Shown in pieces: positions 53,748 to 62,860 of a stretch of DNA of 64,000 bases; position 1 is the first letter of the stretch, and every line of letters begins with the position of its first letter. Source of the DNA: Dehalococcoidia bacterium. GTDB taxonomy: Bacteria; Chloroflexota; Dehalococcoidia; GIF9; AB-539-J10. The notes beneath the pieces were generated by a model. The model saw only the letters and a program-made list of their open reading frames with translations, was not told the DNA's origin and made no database searches. Made by a program: the position numbers and the translations under genes. The stretch covers positions 18,775 to 82,774 of the forward strand of contig JAUWQY010000003.1 in the NCBI GenBank assembly GCA_030610855.1, in the 5' to 3' direction.

Positions 53748-54503
53748 ATGGAACTAGAAGAGAAGGTATCTCTCGTAACCGGTGCCTCTCGTGGCATAGG
53801 CAGAGCCATCGCCCTCAAGCTTGCCAGCCTTGGTTCCAGGGTGGCCGTCAACTATGTGGCGATTGAGGCCAGCAACAAGACTGATGCTGATGATGTCGTG
53901 GAGAGCATAGCCCGTACGGGTGGGGAAGCCATGGCCGTTGAGGCTGATGTTCGGAACAGTGAAGCTGTGAAGGCCATGGTGGAGCAGGTAGTTGAGAAAT
54001 GGGGCAAAATCGATATTCTGGTAAACAATGCCGGCATCAACAGGGATGCCCTTCTTCTGAGAATGTCTGATGACGCCTGGGACGCTGTAATCGACACCAA
54101 TCTGCGCGGAGCCTTCCTGTGCACCAAGTTTGCCGTGAGGCATATGATGAGGCAGGAATGGGGACGCGTCATAAGTCTTTCCTCTGTTGTCGGTAGAGTG
54201 GGGAACGCAGGGCAATGCAACTATGCCGCTTCTAAAGGGGGAATCATCGCCTTCACCAAGAGCGTCGCCCGAGAGATGGGTTCCCGCAATATAACCGTCA
54301 ACGCCGTAGCCCCTGGCTTCATCGTTACCGGGATGACAAACAAGCTGCCTCCGGAGACGAGAGATAGCTTGCTGGCTATGATTCCGCTGCAGCGACTGGG
54401 TCAGCCCGAGGATGTGGCTGAACTGGTAGCCTTTCTGGCCGGCGAAAGAGCTGGCTATATCACGGGACAGGTCATCACCATCGATGGCGGAGCATTCCCC
54501 TAA
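53748..54503 (+). CDS. fabG: 3-oxoacyl-ACP reductase
   Basis: A 251-residue SDR with GASRGIGRAIA (NADPH site), the NNAG motif (LVNNAGINRDALLLRM), the catalytic Tyr-x3-Lys (NYAASKGGIIAFTKS) and GYITGQVITIDGG, all typical of FabG. Confidence 0.93.
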   Translation: MELEEKVSLVTGASRGIGRAIALKLASLGSRVAVNYVAIEASNKTDADDVVESIARTGGEAMAVEADVRNSEAVKAMVEQVVEKWGKIDILVNNAGINRDALLLRMSDDAWDAVIDTNLRGAFLCTKFAVRHMMRQEWGRVISLSSVVGRVGNAGQCNYAASKGGIIAFTKSVAREMGSRNITVNAVAPGFIVTGMTNKLPPETRDSLLAMIPLQRLGQPEDVAELVAFLAGERAGYITGQVITIDGGAFP

Positions 54504-54741
54504 ACGGCAGCCCTCACAACAACCTGTTCTGATGCTACGGTGTATTGCCTCTATCCGACTGCATGCCGATGCCGAGGGGACGCACGGCATCATCTTGCGG
54601 TTCGAAAATGTTGACAAAGAGCTTCGCTGCGTTCATAATGCATCGCAATACGATATACAAGATGTTCTGGCTAGTCACGAAGGAAGGCGTCTGGGAGGGC
54701 ATGGATACACGGCGTCCTGCGGGCGTTCTCCGGCACAGTGA
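54484..54741 (+). CDS. possible small protein with a DHHA1-like tail
   Basis: An 85-residue reading starting inside fabG, or 69 residues if started at the ATG at 54532. The C-terminal LASHEGRRLGGHGYTASCG resembles the GGGHxxAxG end of DHHA1 domains but is very short and has no DHH part. It has no good ribosome site. It may be a relic or a real orphan. Confidence 0.35.
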   Translation: MAEHSPKRQPSQQPVLMLRCIASIRLHADAEGTHGIILRFENVDKELRCVHNASQYDIQDVLASHEGRRLGGHGYTASCGRSPAQ

Positions 54742-54747
54742 GGTAAC

Positions 54748-55902
54748 ATGCGGCTGCTAGTGCCAACGAATTGGGATCCGGCTTTGATAGAGCCATTGAG
54801 CAGGCTGGAAGCCGGCATAGAGCTATATGGCGTATTGGCCACCTCACTTATCGGCACCGGAGGGTCAAGTCCCGACAACGTCGACATGGTGCAAGGTCAG
54901 GCGGAGGAGTATGTCAAACGGGCCCATGCAGCAGGTCTGAGGTTTGATTACCTCCTGAACGCTCCCAGCATGAGTAATATGGAGTGGGATGAGAATACCC
55001 ATCGAGAATTGCTGGAGCATCTTGAATGGATCAGCAGCATTGATGTCGATAGCGTCACGGTAACTATCCCTTATCTGGTTGAGCTCATAAAACGTCAGTT
55101 CCCGCGCCTTAAGATACGGATATCTACGATAGCTCATGTGAACAGCGTAGCCAGAGCCAGGTTCTTCGAGTTGCTGGGCGCAGATTCCATCAACCTGGAT
55201 TTCAACGTGAACCGGGACTTCAAGACGCTCGAGGCCATCAGGAGCGCGGTGAGTTGTGAGATTATCATACTGGCGAACAACCTCTGTCTGTATCAGTGTC
55301 CCTACGAATATTACCACCATGATGGGTTGGGACATGCCAGCCAGAGCTACAACCCGGTTAATGGCTGCTACGTGGACTATTGCACGATTCGCTGTACTCT
55401 GGACAGGCTCCGTGACGTCTCTCAAAACCTCAAGTGCCGCTGGGTAAGGCCTGAGGATTTACAGGCTTACGAAGGAATAGGCATCGAGGTATTCAAAATC
55501 AGCGGCAGGGCGATGTCTAGCGAGCGGATTCTGAATGCCGCCGCGGCATATTCATCGGGTCACTATCAGGGAAACCTGCATGATATTCTGAATGTCCTTA
55601 CTCCGAAGATTGGGTTCATCAATGCAGGCTTACCGGGCTTACAGAGCCACACTGTTGCGCCGCCGCCTAAACTCCATATCGATAATCAGGCTCTGGAAGG
55701 TTTTGTGGATTTCTTCAGGAAGCAGAACTGCCTCTCTGAATGTCACCGCTGCGACTATTGCCGGAAGATGGCAGACAAGGTCATTCAGTTCGACCGCAAT
55801 GAAGTGGATCAGTACGTTGCCATGCTCACTGAGGTTCTGCATAGCCTGTCCGGCAGCAGCATGTTCGAAGCTGAAGCGGGAGCAAGCAAGCACCTGCCTT
55901 AG
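54748..55902 (+). CDS. peptidase U32-family-like protein
   Basis: A 384-residue barrel-type protein. The order of strands (DSVTVTIPYLVELIKRQFPRLKIRISTIAHVNS, SINLDFNVNRDFKTLEAIR) and the cysteine set (NNLCLYQCPYEYYHH and YCTIRC, then CLSECHRCDYC near the end) fit U32 proteins, whose conserved Cys bind Fe-S clusters in members such as RlhA and UbiU. The substrate is unknown. Confidence 0.75.
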   Translation: MRLLVPTNWDPALIEPLSRLEAGIELYGVLATSLIGTGGSSPDNVDMVQGQAEEYVKRAHAAGLRFDYLLNAPSMSNMEWDENTHRELLEHLEWISSIDVDSVTVTIPYLVELIKRQFPRLKIRISTIAHVNSVARARFFELLGADSINLDFNVNRDFKTLEAIRSAVSCEIIILANNLCLYQCPYEYYHHDGLGHASQSYNPVNGCYVDYCTIRCTLDRLRDVSQNLKCRWVRPEDLQAYEGIGIEVFKISGRAMSSERILNAAAAYSSGHYQGNLHDILNVLTPKIGFINAGLPGLQSHTVAPPPKLHIDNQALEGFVDFFRKQNCLSECHRCDYCRKMADKVIQFDRNEVDQYVAMLTEVLHSLSGSSMFEAEAGASKHLP

Positions 55903-56065
55903 CGACCGAAGCTGTCAAACCCCCGACAGAGCGAATGTCTCATTGAGGCAGTGTCTCAACCGTCCACGCCGGTGTCCTGGCTGTCCTGTCTTCATGGAAC
56001 ACATTCAGGCGAAACCTGCCTATTATCCGTCCCGGTGTTGCCCTTGTGGTCAGCTGCACACCGCG

Positions 56066-56094
56066 TTGACAAATACGGTGGGGTGTGCTACAAA
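56066..56094 (+). promoter_or_regulatory. promoter of the glycine-cleavage operon
   Basis: TTGACA (56066-56071), 17-base spacer, TACAAA (56089-56094). It opens just before the riboswitch. The stretch 55903-56065 contains nothing else that I see. Confidence 0.75.
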
Positions 56095-56112
56095 ATGCAG
56101 CGAGGTTCTTGC

Positions 56113-56300
56113 GTTACGGTAGGAGAGATCCTGTGTAGGGAGCCGAAGGTGCAAGTGGCAGGGGTTGAATCCCGGCCGCGAAACTCTCAGGCAAAAGGAC
56201 TGCCGTAAACTGAATCCCTGGAAAGAACTCAGTGCGAGGTCACCGACGGGGCAAGTCCGCGGCGAGAGCGAGCGGATAATCTCTCAGGGAAAAAGACAGG
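56113..56300 (+). promoter_or_regulatory. tandem glycine riboswitch
   Basis: Two aptamers in series. The first (about 56113-56208) has GGAGAGATCC, GGAGCCGAAGGTGCAAG and ends ACTCTCAGGCAAAAGGAC. The second (about 56209-56300) has AACTCAGTGCGAGGTCACCGACGGGGCAAG and ends TCTCTCAGGGAAAAAGACAG. The paired GCCGAAG-GGGCAAG and CTCTCAGG-AAAAGGAC signatures are those of the glycine class. A terminator follows, so glycine binding likely turns on the gcv genes. Confidence 0.93.
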
Positions 56301-56301
56301 G

Positions 56302-56338
56302 GGAGAATTCGTATTATACGAATTCTCCTGTTTTGTTT
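56302..56338 (+). terminator. riboswitch expression-platform terminator
   Basis: A perfect 12-bp stem (GGAGAATTCGTA/TACGAATTCTCC) with a 3-base loop, followed by TGTTTTGTTT. It lies directly after the second aptamer and 50 bases before gcvT. Confidence 0.9.
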
Positions 56339-56388
56339 AATGGAAAAGGGGGAAATCGCTTAGGACCTCTTTTGTGAAGAACTGAATC

Positions 56389-57468
56389 ATGAAACCGCTG
56401 AAGAAGACACCCCTCAACGAAGTGCACCATCAACTCAAAGCCAGGATGATAGATTTCGCCGGCTGGGAGTTGCCTGTATGGTACACATCCGTTCTGGAGG
56501 AACATAAGACTGTTCGTTCTGCGGCGGGTATCTTTGATGTCTCCGATATGGGACGGGTTTGGGTGACGGGAAAGGAAGCGGGCGTCTTTCTTGACAGGAT
56601 ACTGACCAGGCCGGCGCAAAAACTGGAGGTAGGTTCTTCTCAACTTTCGCTCATGTGCCTGGAAAACGGAGGGATTCTGGACGACCTATGGATATTCCGG
56701 GTGCGTACCGACCGCTATCTAATAGTCTGGAATGCGGCCAATACTGAAGAGAAGCTTGATTGGTTGTCTCGCTGGTCGGACTCCGACTCTCATGTGCTTA
56801 TTGAGGATGTCTCCGCCGGTACGGCTATGGTGGCTGTTCAAGGTCCGGTTGTTCCTCATGTGAAGACCCTTCAAAGCGTATCTCATCTGCCTCGCTTCGG
56901 CTATGCGGAAACTAAGATAGCCGGTCTGAGCGTATCTGCGGCCAGAACAGGATACACCGGAGAGGACGGCTTCGAGATAGTGGCCGAGGCAACGAAGGTG
57001 CTGACCCTGTGGGAATCGTTCATCGAGCAGGGTGTGAAGCCCTGTGGCCTGGGGGCACGCGACAGCCTGCGATTGGAAGCCGGCATGCTGCTATGCGGGC
57101 AGGACATGGATTCCGGCACCGATCCCTTTGAGGCTGATTTGGGCTGGTTGGTAGATTTCGATAGAGGCGACTTCGTCGGCAAGAAATCCTTGCTTGAGAT
57201 CAAGCGTCAGGGTGTCAAGCGCGAGCTTATCGGTTTTCAGATGGAAGGACGCGAAATAGCGCGCCCAGGCTACCCGATTCAAAAGTCCGGGCACGAAATC
57301 GGGAAGGTTACCAGCGGCGGCCATGCGCCAACTCTGGGTGTTAATATCGGTCTGGGTTATGTTCCCGTTGAGCTATCCGCTATCGGTACAGGGATTGAGA
57401 TAATGATTCGTAACAAGCCGGTCCCGGCACGCATAGTTAACAAGCGATTCTACAGGAGAGGAGTGTGA
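56389..57468 (+). CDS. gcvT: glycine cleavage system T protein
   Basis: A 359-residue aminomethyltransferase that moves the aminomethyl group from GcvH to tetrahydrofolate. It has the signature start MKPLKKTPLNEVHHQLKARMIDFAGWELPVWY, and GARDSLRLEAGMLLCGQDMD with the folate-binding region. It stops 1 base before gcvH. Confidence 0.96.
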   Translation: MKPLKKTPLNEVHHQLKARMIDFAGWELPVWYTSVLEEHKTVRSAAGIFDVSDMGRVWVTGKEAGVFLDRILTRPAQKLEVGSSQLSLMCLENGGILDDLWIFRVRTDRYLIVWNAANTEEKLDWLSRWSDSDSHVLIEDVSAGTAMVAVQGPVVPHVKTLQSVSHLPRFGYAETKIAGLSVSAARTGYTGEDGFEIVAEATKVLTLWESFIEQGVKPCGLGARDSLRLEAGMLLCGQDMDSGTDPFEADLGWLVDFDRGDFVGKKSLLEIKRQGVKRELIGFQMEGREIARPGYPIQKSGHEIGKVTSGGHAPTLGVNIGLGYVPVELSAIGTGIEIMIRNKPVPARIVNKRFYRRGV

Positions 57469-57469
57469 A

Positions 57470-57859
57470 ATGAACCCGAAAGAATACAAGTATACAAAAG
57501 ACCATGAATGGCTGTGCCCTGAACCCGGAAATAAGGGTAGGATGGGACTGGCCAATTATGCCCAGACCCAGCTCGGCGACATTGTTTTTCTCGACTTACC
57601 GCAGTCGGGCACCCGGGTGGCGCAGTTTAAGAAGATAGGCGAGGTAGAATCGGTGAAGGCGGTTTCCGACCTTTTCTCGCCGGCGAGCGGGAAAGTGTTA
57701 GAGATCAACCAGAGTGCTGTTGATGAACCTAAACTGGTTAACGAAGACCCCTATGGCGCCGGCTGGCTGGTCAGGCTGGAGTTGAGTGATCCTTCAGAGC
57801 TCGACGTGCTGATGAACAGCGATGAGTACGACAAATACGAGGCGGAAGCATCTGCATAA
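57470..57859 (+). CDS. gcvH: glycine cleavage system H protein
   Basis: A 129-residue lipoyl carrier. The lipoyl Lys is in GEVESVKAVSDLFSPASG, and YTKDHEWL opens the domain. The lipoyl group is made by the LipB and LipA encoded downstream. Confidence 0.97.
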   Translation: MNPKEYKYTKDHEWLCPEPGNKGRMGLANYAQTQLGDIVFLDLPQSGTRVAQFKKIGEVESVKAVSDLFSPASGKVLEINQSAVDEPKLVNEDPYGAGWLVRLELSDPSELDVLMNSDEYDKYEAEASA

Positions 57860-57890
57860 GGTGCAGAGTAGAGAGAGGATGAAAGGTACG

Positions 57891-59195
57891 ATGCCATTGC
57901 CTTATTTACCAAATACGGAGGCTGACCGCAGGGCTATGCTCCGCGAGATTGGGGTCAGCTCGGTTGAGGAACTGTTTCACGATATACCGGAGAGATTCCG
58001 TAATGCCCGCTTCAGTCTGCCGCCTCCCCTATCGGAGCTCGAACTGAAGAAAGAGCTTGCTCAGCTGGCGAACTTGAATGCGAACCTGGATGACTACGCT
58101 TGTTTCCTGGGAGCCGGTAGCTACCGGCACTTCATTCCCAGCGTTGTAGAGCACATCATCGGTCGGAGCGAGTTCTATACTGCTTACACACCGTACCAGG
58201 CCGAGGTCAGCCAGGGTACACTGCAGTCCGTCTATGAGTACCAGTCCTTGATCTGCCAGCTTACGAGAATGGAAGTGAGCAACGCCGGGATGTATGACGG
58301 CAGTACCTCGGCCGCCGAAGCGGCCATGATGGCGTGCGCCATAACCAGCAGGAACACGGTAGCGGTGCTGGCCACGGTGAATCCGACATATCGTGACGTG
58401 CTGGATACCTATTGTCGTGGCAAGAGTCTTTCCCTGGTAGCTCTGGAATCAGAGTCAAGCAGTCTCCCTGCGGACTGTGCCTGCCTGATAATTCAGCAGC
58501 CGAATTTCCTTGGCTACTTTGAACAGCTAGATGCATATGTTCAAAAAGCTCATGATGCCGGCGCCCTCCTCATCGCCATAGTAGACCCTACCTCTTTGGG
58601 TATGTTTAAGCCGCCAGGCGACTATGGAGTTGATATTGCCGTCGCTGAGGGACAGCCGCTGGGCATCCCGGTGAGTTTCGGCGGTCCTTATCTCGGGATT
58701 TTCGCCTGCCGCAAGGAATATGTACGACGGATGCCGGGCAGGATTGTCGGTAAGACCGTGGATGTTGATGGTAATCCGGGATATGTGATGACACTGGTAA
58801 CCCGCGAGCAATATATTCGTCGAGAGCGGGCGACATCGAATATCTGCACCAGCCAGGCCTTGATGGCGCTGGCAGCAGCCGTTTATCTGGCCGCCGTGGG
58901 CAAGAGAGGGCTGAGACAGGTAGCTGAACTGTGCTATCACAAGGCCCACTATGCGGCCAGGGCAATAGGTAAGCTTAAGGGCTATTCTCTCGTCTTCCCC
59001 CAGCCTTTTTTCAAGGAATTCGCTATTCGTTGCCCGGTGCCGCCGTCTCAGATAAACGAGGTCCTTTTCAGAGAGAGGATAATCGGTGGCTTAGACATAA
59101 GCCATCTGATAGACAACGGTATGTTGCTCTGTGTCACCGAGGTGAATACGAGACAAGACATAGACAGGTTAGTGAAGACACTAGGGTCATCATAG
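57891..59195 (+). CDS. gcvPA: glycine dehydrogenase (decarboxylating) subunit 1
   Basis: A 434-residue PLP-fold subunit. Start set at [17 protein letters not shown] (AAAGGTACG upstream), matching the usual GcvPA beginning. [43 protein letters not shown] is diagnostic. The PLP Lys is in the second subunit. Confidence 0.95.
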   Translation: [434 protein letters not shown]

Positions 59196-59207
59196 AAGGA
59201 AAGAGAT

Positions 59208-60659
59208 ATGAAGCGTCATTGCTTACTCCCTGACATCAGTCAACCCGGTAGGATCGGGTGCAGTCTCCCTGACCTAGATGTGCCATCAGGTGACCTGCCG
59301 CCTGAGGAGCTGCTCCGCCAGGAGCTCGAGCTGCCTGAGGTGAGCGAGGTCGACCTCGTGAGGTACTTCACGGCTTTGAGTAAGCTCAACTACGGTGTAG
59401 ACACCGGGTTCTACCCCTTGGGAAGCTGCACCATGAAATATAACCCTAAGTCGCATGAGGATATTGCCAGGCTTCCCGGCTTTACAGCGCTTCACCCCTG
59501 CCAGCCCGAAGAGTCGGTTCAGGGGGCGCTTGAGCTTATGTACCGCCTGCAGGAGTACCTGACTGAGGTTACCGGGATGGATGCCACCAGCCTGGCTCCG
59601 CTAGCCGGAGCGCACGGTGAACTGGCCGGTCTGCTGATGCTGAAGGCATATCATGAGGGCCGGGGGGATAAGGCCCGGACGAAGATACTGCTGACCGATT
59701 CATCTCACGGCACGAACCCTGCCAGCGTCGCTATGTGCGGCCTTGAAACAGGCGTTGTTGCCTCTGATGCCAGTGGTGACCTGGGTCTGAAGAATCTCGA
59801 ATCGATGATGACCGAGGAAGTGGCGGCCCTGACCTTGACCATGCCTTCTACCCTGGGACTCTTTGACCCGAAAATAAATGAGATCGCCCAGCTGGTTCAC
59901 GAGCGAGGTGGCCTTCTTGGTGGGGATGGAGCAAACTTGAATGCCCTCCTGGGGCAGGCCAAGTTCGGTGAGCTTGGCTTTGACTATGTCCAGCTTAACC
60001 TTCATAAGACTTTCAGCACGCCGCACGGTGGGGGTGGACCCGGCTCAGGTCCTGTCTGCGTAAGGGAAAGCATGGTTGATTTTCTGCCTACGCCCCTGGT
60101 GACCGGGGATAATGGCCGGTACAGGTTTAGCTCACCGCCCAGGACCATAGGAAGGATAGCCACGTTTCACGGGAACTTCAACGTCATGGTCAAGGCTTAC
60201 GCTTACGCCCGTTCGCTCGGCCCCAAAGAGCTGAAGCGAATTAGCGAGGACGCCGTCCTGAATGCTAACTACCTGAAGGAGAAGTTGAAACCCTATTATC
60301 ACTTGCCTTATGACCGTACCTGCATGCACGAGGTAGTGTTTTCCGGCAAGAAGCAAAAGGCAAAAGGGATTGCCACGCTGGATATTGCCAAGCGGCTGCT
60401 TGACTACGGCCTGCACCCGCCTACCGTCTATTTCCCCCTCATTGTTAGCGGGGCGCTCATGACCGAGCCGACTGAAACGGAGAGCAAAGAGACGCTGGAC
60501 AACTACATTGCCGCTATGAAGGAGATCGCCAGAGATGCCGAGGAAAACCCGGAGATCCTCCATAGCGCTCCCCGTAACACGCCGGTGAGACGCCTGGATG
60601 ATGCCAGAGCCTTCAGGCAACTGGACTTGCGCTGGGAAATCAAGAGCCAGAAGAAGTAA
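59208..60659 (+). CDS. gcvPB: glycine dehydrogenase (decarboxylating) subunit 2
   Basis: A 483-residue PLP enzyme. The cofactor Lys is in NLHKTFSTPHGGGGPGSGPV. YPLGSCTMKYNPK and DSSHGTNPASVAMCG form the glycine site. With GcvPA it decarboxylates glycine and loads the lipoyl arm of GcvH. Confidence 0.96.
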   Translation: MKRHCLLPDISQPGRIGCSLPDLDVPSGDLPPEELLRQELELPEVSEVDLVRYFTALSKLNYGVDTGFYPLGSCTMKYNPKSHEDIARLPGFTALHPCQPEESVQGALELMYRLQEYLTEVTGMDATSLAPLAGAHGELAGLLMLKAYHEGRGDKARTKILLTDSSHGTNPASVAMCGLETGVVASDASGDLGLKNLESMMTEEVAALTLTMPSTLGLFDPKINEIAQLVHERGGLLGGDGANLNALLGQAKFGELGFDYVQLNLHKTFSTPHGGGGPGSGPVCVRESMVDFLPTPLVTGDNGRYRFSSPPRTIGRIATFHGNFNVMVKAYAYARSLGPKELKRISEDAVLNANYLKEKLKPYYHLPYDRTCMHEVVFSGKKQKAKGIATLDIAKRLLDYGLHPPTVYFPLIVSGALMTEPTETESKETLDNYIAAMKEIARDAEENPEILHSAPRNTPVRRLDDARAFRQLDLRWEIKSQKK

Positions 60660-60711
60660 GAGGCCGATTTCTTTGCCTCTGTCCGCAATTGCTGGCTGAG
60701 GAAACAGAGTT

Positions 60712-62094
60712 ATGATTGAACGAGACATAGTGATAATCGGTGGCGGCCCGGGTGGGTATGTAGCCGCGATTCATGCCGCACACCTGGGAGCCGGGGTGGC
60801 TTTGATTGAGAAAGACAGGCTGGGCGGCACCTGTCTCAACCGAGGTTGTATTCCCACCAAGGCCCTTGTCAGAAGCGCGGAGGTCCTCCTGGACTCAAGA
60901 AGGGCAAGCGACTTCGGAATAGAGATCGGCAGCGTCAAGGCCAATCTGCCGCAGATTATGGCTCGCAAAAGGAGAGTCGTTGATAGGCTGGTGGCGGGTG
61001 TCGAGCAATTGATGAAGGCGAACAAGATAGGCGTATACCGGGGGATGGGTCGCATCGTGTCGCCACACCTGGTCGAAGTAGATGATACGGAGATAGCAAC
61101 GAGGAAGATCATCATTGCTACGGGCTCCGAGTCATCGCTGCTCCCTATCGATGGTTTAGATCTGCCGGGGGTGCTCACTACCGATGACATCCTTGAGCTG
61201 GAGGAGCTTCCCAGGAGCCTTGTCGTCGTCGGCGGCAGTCACGTGGGTGTCGAGTTCGCCAGCATCTTCAGTGCATTGGGAACGAAGGTCACGATTGTTA
61301 AGAGACGCCCTCTCCTGTTGGAGCCGGTTGACGAGGAAATCGGCCGCCGTTTTGCTCAGACCCTATCCAGACAGGGCATCGAAGTCATAATCGGAGCTGC
61401 GGTTAAGGGCATCAAGAAGGAAGGAACAGGTCTCAGGGTGGTCTGGGATGCCGCCGGGGGTGAGCAGGGAGTTGCAGGACAGGTGGTTCTGATGGCTACT
61501 GGGCGCCGACCTTATACTGAGGGACTGGGGTTGCCAGAGCTTGGGGTGACGATGGATGGCGGAGCCATTCACGTGAATGAATGCCTTGAAACGAGTATAG
61601 ACGATGTTTATGCCATCGGGGATGTTCTAGGCAAGCATATGTTGGCCCATGTTGCCTCCTATGAGGGGGAAATCGCCGTTGAGAATGCCCTCGGCCGCCG
61701 GCGCCAGGTGGACTACCGGGCCGTACCTACCTGTGTCTTCACCTTTCCCGAGATAGCCGGTGTCGGCATCACCGAGAAAGAAGCGAAGGATAGCAACATT
61801 CCTCACAAAGTAAGCAAATTCCCCTTCCTCGCCTGCGGCCGTGCCGTTGCTATGGACGAGACTGCGGGCATCGTGAAGATGATCTGCCATGCCGATAGCG
61901 GTAAAGTGCTGGGGCTGCACATTATGGGGCCGCATGCCGGCGACCTTATCGCCGAGGGCGCCCTTGCTGTACAACTGGGGGCGACAGCAAGCGATATTGC
62001 CCATACTATCCATGCTCATCCCACTTTGCCTGAAGCAGTGCATGAGACCGCGATGGGCCATTTAGAAGGCTCGATCCATTTCGGAAGAACATAG
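60712..62094 (+). CDS. lpdA: dihydrolipoyl dehydrogenase
   Basis: A 460-residue FAD/NAD oxidoreductase (L protein) that reoxidises the lipoyl arm. It has GGGPGGYVAAIHAAHLG, the redox pair GGTCLNRGCIPTKAL, NAD site VVGGSHVGVEFASIF, and the C-terminal catalytic His in HAHPTLPEAVHE. The pairing with gcv genes suggests it serves GcvH first. Confidence 0.95.
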   Translation: MIERDIVIIGGGPGGYVAAIHAAHLGAGVALIEKDRLGGTCLNRGCIPTKALVRSAEVLLDSRRASDFGIEIGSVKANLPQIMARKRRVVDRLVAGVEQLMKANKIGVYRGMGRIVSPHLVEVDDTEIATRKIIIATGSESSLLPIDGLDLPGVLTTDDILELEELPRSLVVVGGSHVGVEFASIFSALGTKVTIVKRRPLLLEPVDEEIGRRFAQTLSRQGIEVIIGAAVKGIKKEGTGLRVVWDAAGGEQGVAGQVVLMATGRRPYTEGLGLPELGVTMDGGAIHVNECLETSIDDVYAIGDVLGKHMLAHVASYEGEIAVENALGRRRQVDYRAVPTCVFTFPEIAGVGITEKEAKDSNIPHKVSKFPFLACGRAVAMDETAGIVKMICHADSGKVLGLHIMGPHAGDLIAEGALAVQLGATASDIAHTIHAHPTLPEAVHETAMGHLEGSIHFGRT

Positions 62095-62104
62095 GGCTTG
62101 GCTG

Positions 62105-62860
62105 ATGGACACCTCTGCCGAGAAGAGAGCTAGTGACCCCGGCACTCCCCGGGAAATCCATCCCGCATCCAGGAAGGTGTGTATTGCCGACTACCTGGGG
62201 GTAGTGCCGTATGAGCGCGCCCTGAAGCTACAGGAGACACTAGTGCTGGCGAGAGCTGAAGGCATCAGTCGTGATGTCCTTCTTCTTCTCCAGCATCCGC
62301 CGGTGTTCACGATGGGACGGTTCAGGGGCCAGGAGGACATCATTGTTCCTGCGGAAACACTGTCCCGCGAGGCAATAGCGGTCTTTCCTACCAATCGAGG
62401 GGGAGGCATTACCTATCACGGCCCGGGACAACTGGTCGGTTATCCCATTCTCAGTCTCAGAGAACACAGGCTCAGTGTGCGCGAGTATATCTGGAAACTG
62501 GAAGCGACCATCATGAAGCTACTGCTTGATTTCGATATCCGTGGGTACTGTGACGCCGACTACCCAGGCGTATGGGTAAGTGGAGACAAGATCTGTTCCG
62601 TGGGTATACATGTCAGGCGTGGTATTACCATGCATGGCTTTGCTCTGAATGTGAATACCAACCTTCGTCACTTCGAGTACATAAACCCCTGCGGCCTCAG
62701 AGGCAAGGCGATGACCTCTGTTTCCAGAGTATTGGGATACCCCGTGGAAGCTGAAGCCATCACAGGGCCTTTGCTCGACTCCTTCTCGGCGATATTTGGC
62801 CTGGAAATCGAACGCGGAGATAACGAATGTCTGGCTACACTCGACGCCCTGAGTGGTTGA
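62105..62860 (+). CDS. lipB: lipoyl(octanoyl) transferase
   Basis: A 251-residue enzyme that transfers octanoate from ACP to the lipoyl Lys. It has RGGGITYHGPGQLVGYPIL, the catalytic Lys in SGDKICSVGIHV and the catalytic Cys in YINPCGLRGKAMTS. A roughly 30-residue polar N-terminal extension precedes the family core. Its end overlaps lipA by 34 bases. Confidence 0.95.
   Translation: MDTSAEKRASDPGTPREIHPASRKVCIADYLGVVPYERALKLQETLVLARAEGISRDVLLLLQHPPVFTMGRFRGQEDIIVPAETLSREAIAVFPTNRGGGITYHGPGQLVGYPILSLREHRLSVREYIWKLEATIMKLLLDFDIRGYCDADYPGVWVSGDKICSVGIHVRRGITMHGFALNVNTNLRHFEYINPCGLRGKAMTSVSRVLGYPVEAEAITGPLLDSFSAIFGLEIERGDNECLATLDALSG

Noticed and set aside
53754..54617. A 287-residue minus-strand frame opposite fabG
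   Set aside because: fabG on the plus strand has all SDR motifs; the antisense frame has no recognisable domain or ribosome site.
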